64,000 bases of DNA from Verrucomicrobiaceae bacterium. GTDB taxonomy: Bacteria; Verrucomicrobiota; Verrucomicrobiia; Verrucomicrobiales; Verrucomicrobiaceae. Positions 58,479 to 64,000 of this stretch are shown in pieces (positions within the stretch are counted from its first letter, which is position 1; every line of letters begins with the position of its first letter). The position numbers and the translations under genes were made by a program. Under the pieces are notes generated by a model, which was given only the letters and a program-made list of their open reading frames with translations, did no database searches and was not told where the DNA came from. Location of the stretch: contig JABTUN010000002.1 in NCBI GenBank assembly GCA_015075365.1, positions 930,001 to 994,000 on the forward strand, in the 5' to 3' direction.

Positions 58479-59510
58479 ATGATCGAGATCACCCGCCGCA
58501 AGAACTTCATTCCGATCACAGACGAGCTGACCGGCTACCTCGACCAGTTCGGCCGCTGCGACGAGCTGCCCACGACTTACAACGACCTGCGTAACTTCTC
58601 CGAAAGCTACCCGCTTTTCGACAAGGAGGGCAACGCCACCCACTGGAGCACCGTCATGTACCCGAGGGAGCTCCAGCAGGAGCTCTACCCCAAGCTCACC
58701 AGCATCTACTCCCTCCTGCGCACCGGTGACTTCCATGCCGTCCCCCATTTGTTCGTCGAGCGCGTGGACTACTGCGAGTTTGGAAACTCCCGCCCCTTCC
58801 GCGTGCGCGTCGTGAACCAATACAACGACAACTACGACCACTTTTACGTCAAGACCGCCGACGCCTCGCGTGTCTATGGGCTGGAGCTGGAGCACCTGCT
58901 CTCCCCGAACCGCATCAACTACCTCATGCACCGCGGCGGCACCCTCGTGGAGGAGCACATCGCCGGCGTGCCGGGTGACGCCTTCATCCGGGACTACCTC
59001 CACCGTCCGGACCTCAACCGCGTCCGCCTCGCCAAGGAGTTCGTGAAGTTCAGCGAGCGCTGCTTCATCCGCCTGCTGGGGGACATGCGCAGCTACAACT
59101 ACGTCGTCGATATGACGCCCGACTTTGAGGAGGTGCAGTACCGTGTGCGTGCCATCGACTTTGACCAGCAGAGCTATGAAGGCCGGAAAAGCCTCTACCT
59201 GCCTCAGTTCTTCAAGGAGAACAATCCTGTCGTGCAGCTCTGCTCCGCCTGCCTGAACTTCCCCACCATGAAGCAATACCAGGAGGAGGAGCGCAGCCTC
59301 ATCTCCCGCCGCTATCTCTCCGAGCACTCCCGCATCATGGCGCTCATCCGCTGCATGAAAAACAACGCCGTGGAGCCCTTTGAAAAAGTCGTGCAACTGC
59401 GCTCCGAGCTGGCCGCCTACCACAACACCCACCACTTTGACGACTGCCAGAGCATGGGGGAGATCGTCGAGCGCAACCTCGACCACATGCTCGGACGCCA
59501 TCTGGTGTGA
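58479..59510 (+). CDS. Uncharacterised conserved protein with kinase-like motifs
   Basis: 343 residues from the ATG at 58479, soluble. The middle and C-terminal parts mimic a protein-kinase/APH-like active site: a hinge-like VEEHIAGVPGDAF, a catalytic-loop-like LLGDMRSYNYVVDMTPDF (Asp and Asn spaced as in HGDLHxxNxxV) and RAIDFDQQSYEGRKS resembling the DFG/IDFxxA metal site. An N-terminal lysine/VAIK equivalent could be FYVKTADASRVYGLELEHLL. I do not recognise the family. The fold assignment is inferred from motif spacing only. Confidence 0.55.
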   Translation: MIEITRRKNFIPITDELTGYLDQFGRCDELPTTYNDLRNFSESYPLFDKEGNATHWSTVMYPRELQQELYPKLTSIYSLLRTGDFHAVPHLFVERVDYCEFGNSRPFRVRVVNQYNDNYDHFYVKTADASRVYGLELEHLLSPNRINYLMHRGGTLVEEHIAGVPGDAFIRDYLHRPDLNRVRLAKEFVKFSERCFIRLLGDMRSYNYVVDMTPDFEEVQYRVRAIDFDQQSYEGRKSLYLPQFFKENNPVVQLCSACLNFPTMKQYQEEERSLISRRYLSEHSRIMALIRCMKNNAVEPFEKVVQLRSELAAYHNTHHFDDCQSMGEIVERNLDHMLGRHLV

Positions 59511-59650
59511 GGCGCGACGCTGCTGCGGCTGCTTTCACTTGTTGAATGCTGGACACACACCTCCAGCGCCGCACATGCGTCCACGAATCCCGGAGAAATG
59601 GGTCGCAAAGAGGATTGCCTGCGTGGCGGTGACTGGATAGCCTCCGGGGC

Positions 59651-60919
59651 ATGAAACTCCTCCTGCTCGTGTCCCTGATCATCCAAGTGTCGATGACTTC
59701 ATCGTATGCCTTCCCGGATTGGTTCGCCGCCCCATACACAAGAGCTGTTCACCGGACGCGGGACATGTCGAGCAATGAGGAAGTGCTGAAAATGGCCTCG
59801 AAAATGGGGCTCCAGGTGCTGGACGTCACCTGGGAGGACACGGGACGCTTTAAAAACTCCGCCGTGGGACCAAACATCAGCGACATGACCATCCAGGTCG
59901 CGCTGGAAAAGGGAACGGGCGGCTTGGAGGTCAGTTGCATGCCGGTCGTGCGCCACCCGAACTTTGAGGACAAAACTTGCGATCTCGATCCCCGGCTCTT
60001 TTCGCTGATGGTCGGGAATCATGACGGTTCTCCCCTGCGCCGCGTCTCCCTGCACGAGATCCTGGCAAACCCGCTGCGATATCTTTCCAAACCGGATTCA
60101 TGGAGGAGGAAAGGGAATCTGCCGCGGACCTTGCTCGCCAGTCGCGATTCCAAGGTGCTTGTGAGCACGCAGGCATGTTTCCTGCCCGTACCCAAGTCAG
60201 GCAAGGCCACATTCAATCCCGTGCTCTTCAATTACCAGTCGGTCAAAGATGATCCAGGCGTGCTGACCATCCTTGCAACCCGTGAAGGCACGAGCATCAC
60301 GGTGATCGACAATGATCGGGACGCTTTTTCCGCCGGGGCGGCCTGGGGGCAGCGGTTGTTCTTCAATGCCAACGGCCAGAGGGCCAGCCTCACCGGGCAA
60401 CGCGCTTCCGAGTTTGCCCCCGAGGCAGGCAGCTCCCGACGCGATGACACCACGCCCCTGGCAGCCAGCGAGTCCGGCTTGAACCTTGTGCTGCTGATCC
60501 AAGTGCCCTTGAAGCAGAAACAGAAACCACACCCGCAGTTCGTTGGTGGCGGAATGCTTCCTCCGGCACCGGTGGCGGCTGAAGCCGTCAGTGATGTTGA
60601 AAACGCTGTCATCGGTCACGGCGATCTCGAAGGCCCCTTCACTGAGGTGGACAACCTCGCCATTCAGCGCGACACGCGGTTTCCAGTTCGCGTCACGGTC
60701 CAGTTCTACAAAGCGACCTCAAACGGGGTCGTCTCCGAAGCGGACTTGCAGGCCATCAAGGATCAAATCGACCGTGTCTATGCGGACAGCCAGTATGTGG
60801 GCAGCCTGGTGACGGAAGGCGTGACCGGCCGCGCCACCGAGCACGATGGGAGGAAGGAGGAGCCGGCAGGCTGGTGGAAACGGTTCTGGCGGCGTCAGGC
60901 GGAAAACCAGCGTCGCTGA
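59651..60919 (+). CDS. Secreted conserved hypothetical protein
   Basis: 422 residues with signal MKLLLLVSLIIQVSMTSSYA. The central part (DVTWEDTGRFKNSAVGPNISDMTIQV; LEVSCMPVVRHPNFEDKTCDLD; LVSTQACFLPVPKSGKATFNPVLFNYQSVKDDPGVLTILATREGTSITVIDN; GQRLFFNANGQRASLTGQRASEF) is highly patterned and looks like a conserved family of unknown function. The C-terminal ~90 residues are a charged region ending EEPAGWWKRFWRRQ. Extracellular or periplasmic. No enzymatic motif identified. Confidence 0.6.
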   Translation: MKLLLLVSLIIQVSMTSSYAFPDWFAAPYTRAVHRTRDMSSNEEVLKMASKMGLQVLDVTWEDTGRFKNSAVGPNISDMTIQVALEKGTGGLEVSCMPVVRHPNFEDKTCDLDPRLFSLMVGNHDGSPLRRVSLHEILANPLRYLSKPDSWRRKGNLPRTLLASRDSKVLVSTQACFLPVPKSGKATFNPVLFNYQSVKDDPGVLTILATREGTSITVIDNDRDAFSAGAAWGQRLFFNANGQRASLTGQRASEFAPEAGSSRRDDTTPLAASESGLNLVLLIQVPLKQKQKPHPQFVGGGMLPPAPVAAEAVSDVENAVIGHGDLEGPFTEVDNLAIQRDTRFPVRVTVQFYKATSNGVVSEADLQAIKDQIDRVYADSQYVGSLVTEGVTGRATEHDGRKEEPAGWWKRFWRRQAENQRR

Positions 60920-60985
60920 GACTGCGACGATCAGGGTCAACTGGAGGGTGAAAGCTCTCCGACATCCCCGCGTTTCACCCCTCTC

Positions 60986-63900
60986 ATGAAACGCCTTGCC
61001 ATCCTCCTCTCCGCCCTCTGCTTCCCGCTGTTCGCTGACGAAGCCTCGGACATCCTCTCTCAGTCCGGCGTGAAAGGCGGCATCGTGGTGCACGTCGGCT
61101 GCGGTGACGGCACGGTGACGCAGCAACTGCGCGCGAACGATTCCTACCAGGTCCAGGGCCTCACGACCAACACCGGCGCGCTGGAGACGATCCGCGAGTC
61201 GATTCACAAAACGGGCGCTTACGGCGCGGTGGCCATCGAGGCCTGGGACGGCAAGCATCTGCCCTACATCGAGAATTACGTGAACCTGCTCGTCATCGAG
61301 GACGCGGCCGCGGTTTCCAAAGAGGAGATCGATCGCGTTTTGACGCCGCTGGGCGTGGCGATGGTGAAAAAGGGCGCCGCTTGGGAAAAGATCACCAAGC
61401 CATGGCCGGAGAAGATGGATGAGTGGACGCACTACGCCTACGACAGCAAAGGCAATCCCACTTCCAAAGATTATCTCGTCGGTCCGCCGACACGCATGCA
61501 GTGGGTGGGGAATCCACGCTGGAGCCGTCACCACGACCGCATGTCTTCCGTGAGTGCGAAGGTCAGCAGCGGCGGGCGCATCTTTTACATCATCGACAAA
61601 GGCAGCCGCATCACCATCCTCACGCCGCCGAAGTGGACGCTCGTCGCGCGTGATGCCTTCAACGGCACCGTGCTGTGGGAAAAGCCCATCGAAAAGTGGA
61701 GCACGCACCTTTGGCCGCTGAAATCCGGCCCCACACAGCTCGCGCGCCGCATCGTGAGCATCGGCGACAAAGTTTACGTCACGCTCGGCATCTCCGATCC
61801 CGTCGTGTGCCTCGATGGAGCCACCGGCAAGGTCCTCCGCACGTATGAGCAGACTGCGGGCACGGAGGAAATCCTGTATCGCAACGGCACGCTCTTCGCG
61901 CTGGTGAACAAGGAGCCGTGGCGCCTCAATGAAGAGTTTGCCGTGAAGCAGCAGAGCGATCAGAAGCGCGTGGAGACGGAGTTCAACTGGGATGGCAAGC
62001 CGAAGCGCCTCATCGCGCTCGAGGCGGAAAGCGGAAAGACGCTTTGGGAGCAGGAGGACCGCATCGCGCCCATCACGCTCGCGCTCGATGACAAGCGCAT
62101 CGTTTACTACAACGGCGACGGCCTCGCCGCGCGTGATGTGAAGACCGGCGCGGTGAAATTCACCACCGATCCCACGAAGCGCCGTCAGCTTTATGAGTTC
62201 AACTTCGCCCCGCGCGTGCTGCTGCACGGCGACATGATCATCTACGCCGGCGGCAATGGCGAGATGAAGGGCATGAACGCGGAAACCGGCAAGGACGTGT
62301 GGACCGCGCCGCATGAAAAGAGCGGCTACCGCAGCCTCGAGGACGTCGTCGTCGCGCAGGGTCTCGTTTGGAATTCCGGCAACCTCAGCGGCACGCAAAG
62401 CGGCGAGTATCGCGGCTTTGATCCGCTTACCGGCGAGAAAAAGAAGAGCTTCTTCCCCGATGTGCCAGAGGGCACGTATTGGTTCCATCACCGCTGCTAC
62501 ATGGGCAAGGCGACAGAGAAATTCCTCATCCCTTCCCGCACCGGCATCGAGTATGTGGACATGGAAAAGCAGCACTGGGACCTCAATCACTGGGTGCGCG
62601 GTGCCTGCCTTTACGGCGTGATGCCCTGCAACGGCCTCACTTACGCCGGCCCGCACAATTGCGCCTGCTATCCAGAGGCCAAACTCGACGGCATGGCCGT
62701 CATGGCCAGCACGCCGACTTATCCGCTGCCTGCGAACACACCGGACGCCGAGCGCCTCATCAAAGGCCCCGTGTATGCCGATGCGATCGATGAAAAAGAA
62801 GCCGACGCAGGCGACTGGCCCACCTACCGCGCCGACAACGCCCGCAGCGGCGCGGCGAAGAGCGATCTGCGCAAGGATCTCGGCATGGCCTGGGAAGTGA
62901 AACTCACCCCGCCGCTCTCCACCACGAGCACCGCCGCCGGATTGACCTTCGTCAGCGAAGTCGATAAGCACACGCTGCATGCCTTTGACGCCGCGACGGG
63001 CAAGGAAGCCTGGCATTTCATCGCCGGTGGCCGCATCGACTCACCGCCTTCGTATTGGAAGGGGCGCGTGCTCTTTGGTGGCAAAGATGGCTACGTCTAT
63101 TGCCTCCGCGCCACGGATGGAGCGCTCGTTTGGAAGTTCCAGGCCGCGCCCGCCAAGCTCAGCCACAGCGCGTGGGAAATGATGGAGAGCGTGTGGCCCG
63201 TGCATGGCAGTGTGCTCGTCGAAAACGGTCTCGTGAGCTGCGTGGCGGGCCGTTCCTGCTTCCTCGACGGCGGTTTGTGGTTCTACCGCCTCGACGCGAA
63301 AACCGGAGAGATGCGCGTGAAGATCAATTACGACGACAAAGACCCCGAAACCGGCGGCGACCTCAATGATCGCCATAAAACGCTGCAAATGCCCGTCGCG
63401 CTCAATGACATCCTCAGCAGCGACGGCAAGTGGACCTACCTCCGCACGCAAAAAATCGGCGATGATGGCAAACGCGTCGAAATCGGCCCCGTGAGCGGCG
63501 ATTTCGCCAAACAAGGCGGCGCGCACAAAGGCGAAGGCTCGCATCTTTTCGCGCCGATGGGCTTCCTCGACGATTCGAACTTCCACCGCAGCTACTGGGT
63601 TTACGGCAAAAGTTTCGCAGGCGGCCACGCAGGCTATTATCAAGCCGGCAAGTATGCGCCTGCGGGCCGCATTCTCGTTCACGACGACAAAAACGTGTAC
63701 AGCTACGGTCGCGAGGCCCAATACTACAAATGGACCACCACGATGGAGTACACGCTCTTCTCCACGCCGAAGACTCCGCCGGAAGAGAGCTACAGCACCG
63801 AAGACGCCACCACACCGCGTCAGGGCAACAGTTTGACGCTCGGCCCCGATGGCCAGCCGCTTGCCGTGCAGCCGCCAAAGCTCCAGCAGGAAGGCAAAGC

Positions 63901-64000
63901 CGCGAAAAAGGCCGCCAAAGGCAACGCGAAGGGAAAAGGCAAACAAGCCGCCGCGCCAGCCAACGCGCCCGTTCCCGGTTCCGTGCTCTTCCCGATGAAT
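60986..64000 (+). CDS. PQQ-like beta-propeller protein with methyltransferase-like N-terminus, partial
   Basis: The frame is open from the ATG at 60986 to the window end, so over 1000 residues are seen and the 3' end is missing. A signal peptide (MKRLAILLSALCFPLFA) is followed by ~25-145 resembling a Rossmann methyltransferase start (GGIVVHVGCGDGTVTQQL, YVNLLVIEDAAAV). From ~150 onwards it is a PQQ/BamB-type propeller: GTVLWEKPIEKWS, KLIALEAESGKTLWEQ-like repeats, GEMKGMNAETGKDVWTAP, TLHAFDAATGKEAWHFIAGGRIDSPPSYWKGRVLFGGKDGYVYCLRATDGALVWKF. Exported and probably large-surface binding; catalytic activity unproven. Confidence 0.85.
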   Translation, partial: MKRLAILLSALCFPLFADEASDILSQSGVKGGIVVHVGCGDGTVTQQLRANDSYQVQGLTTNTGALETIRESIHKTGAYGAVAIEAWDGKHLPYIENYVNLLVIEDAAAVSKEEIDRVLTPLGVAMVKKGAAWEKITKPWPEKMDEWTHYAYDSKGNPTSKDYLVGPPTRMQWVGNPRWSRHHDRMSSVSAKVSSGGRIFYIIDKGSRITILTPPKWTLVARDAFNGTVLWEKPIEKWSTHLWPLKSGPTQLARRIVSIGDKVYVTLGISDPVVCLDGATGKVLRTYEQTAGTEEILYRNGTLFALVNKEPWRLNEEFAVKQQSDQKRVETEFNWDGKPKRLIALEAESGKTLWEQEDRIAPITLALDDKRIVYYNGDGLAARDVKTGAVKFTTDPTKRRQLYEFNFAPRVLLHGDMIIYAGGNGEMKGMNAETGKDVWTAPHEKSGYRSLEDVVVAQGLVWNSGNLSGTQSGEYRGFDPLTGEKKKSFFPDVPEGTYWFHHRCYMGKATEKFLIPSRTGIEYVDMEKQHWDLNHWVRGACLYGVMPCNGLTYAGPHNCACYPEAKLDGMAVMASTPTYPLPANTPDAERLIKGPVYADAIDEKEADAGDWPTYRADNARSGAAKSDLRKDLGMAWEVKLTPPLSTTSTAAGLTFVSEVDKHTLHAFDAATGKEAWHFIAGGRIDSPPSYWKGRVLFGGKDGYVYCLRATDGALVWKFQAAPAKLSHSAWEMMESVWPVHGSVLVENGLVSCVAGRSCFLDGGLWFYRLDAKTGEMRVKINYDDKDPETGGDLNDRHKTLQMPVALNDILSSDGKWTYLRTQKIGDDGKRVEIGPVSGDFAKQGGAHKGEGSHLFAPMGFLDDSNFHRSYWVYGKSFAGGHAGYYQAGKYAPAGRILVHDDKNVYSYGREAQYYKWTTTMEYTLFSTPKTPPEESYSTEDATTPRQGNSLTLGPDGQPLAVQPPKLQQEGKAAKKAAKGNAKGKGKQAAAPANAPVPGSVLFPMN

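Overview
The window is high-GC bacterial DNA, almost certainly a Verrucomicrobiota chromosome and probably Verrucomicrobiaceae (Prosthecobacter/Verrucomicrobium-like). This rests on the families present: DUF1501 and DUF1549/DUF1553 (PSCyt/PSD1) secreted proteins, a Cys-type sulfatase, Tat-exported Gfo/Idh/MocA oxidoreductases, choice-of-anchor/Fn3-like extracellular proteins, PQQ-propeller giants, a fused CcoN-CcoO oxidase, HPr/HPr kinase without PTS permeases, and families of palindromic dispersed repeats. The genus is inference. Very few starts have a clear Shine-Dalgarno sequence. I see no tRNA, rRNA, CRISPR, phage or transposase gene.

Layout. 1-7.4 kb: end of a DUF1553 protein, a secreted repeat protein, an esterase, CinA and a UvrD-like helicase. 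7.4-10.7 kb is the most plastic part: a type II toxin-antitoxin pair bracketed by the helicase 3' end and a truncated second copy of it, two copies of a large palindromic repeat, a small protein/lipoprotein pair, a minisatellite with units of about 21 bp, decayed copies of the lipoprotein 3' end, and a 120-bp element with 16-bp terminal inverted repeats whose second copy sits at 3.85 kb. 10.7-19.6 kb: envelope functions (ABC exporter, PBP4-type peptidase, beta-helix protein, MgtE magnesium channel, rhomboid protease). 19.6-21.4 kb: cobalamin adenosyltransferase and an orphan membrane fusion protein. 21.4-27.6 kb: DUF1501 and DUF1553/LamG proteins separated by a repeat-invaded lipoprotein gene. 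27.7-32 kb: PAS-AraC regulator and the cbb3 oxidase genes (ccoNO fusion, ccoQ-like, one-haem ccoP). 32-39.3 kb: sulfatase, ribulokinase, LolCDE/MacB-type ABC pair, oxidoreductase and two small proteins that may be Roadblock-like. 40-46 kb: membrane-embedded spermidine-synthase-like protein, PPK2 and two membrane zinc proteases. 46-50.6 kb: PEP carboxylase, NTF2-like protein, HprK and HPr. 50.8-55 kb: a compact phospholipid operon (Aas-like, PlsC, PAP2-like). 55-64 kb: an ABC ATPase with a membrane-anchored partner, a second DUF1501 protein, a conserved protein with kinase-like motifs, a secreted conserved protein and a PQQ-propeller protein that runs off the window and carries a methyltransferase-like N-terminus.

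Common themes are envelope biogenesis and turnover, breakdown of extracellular polymers (sulfatase, beta-helix, DUF1501/DUF1553, arabinose/ribulose kinase), and energy and phosphate metabolism (cbb3, PPK2, PEPC, HPr control). The most unusual material is not one gene cluster. It is the dense, layered repeat landscape at 7.4-10.7 and 23.5-23.9 kb, plus a few domain combinations: the kinase-like protein at 58.5 kb, the methyltransferase-like/PQQ fusion at 61 kb, and the one-haem CcoP beside a CcoNO fusion.
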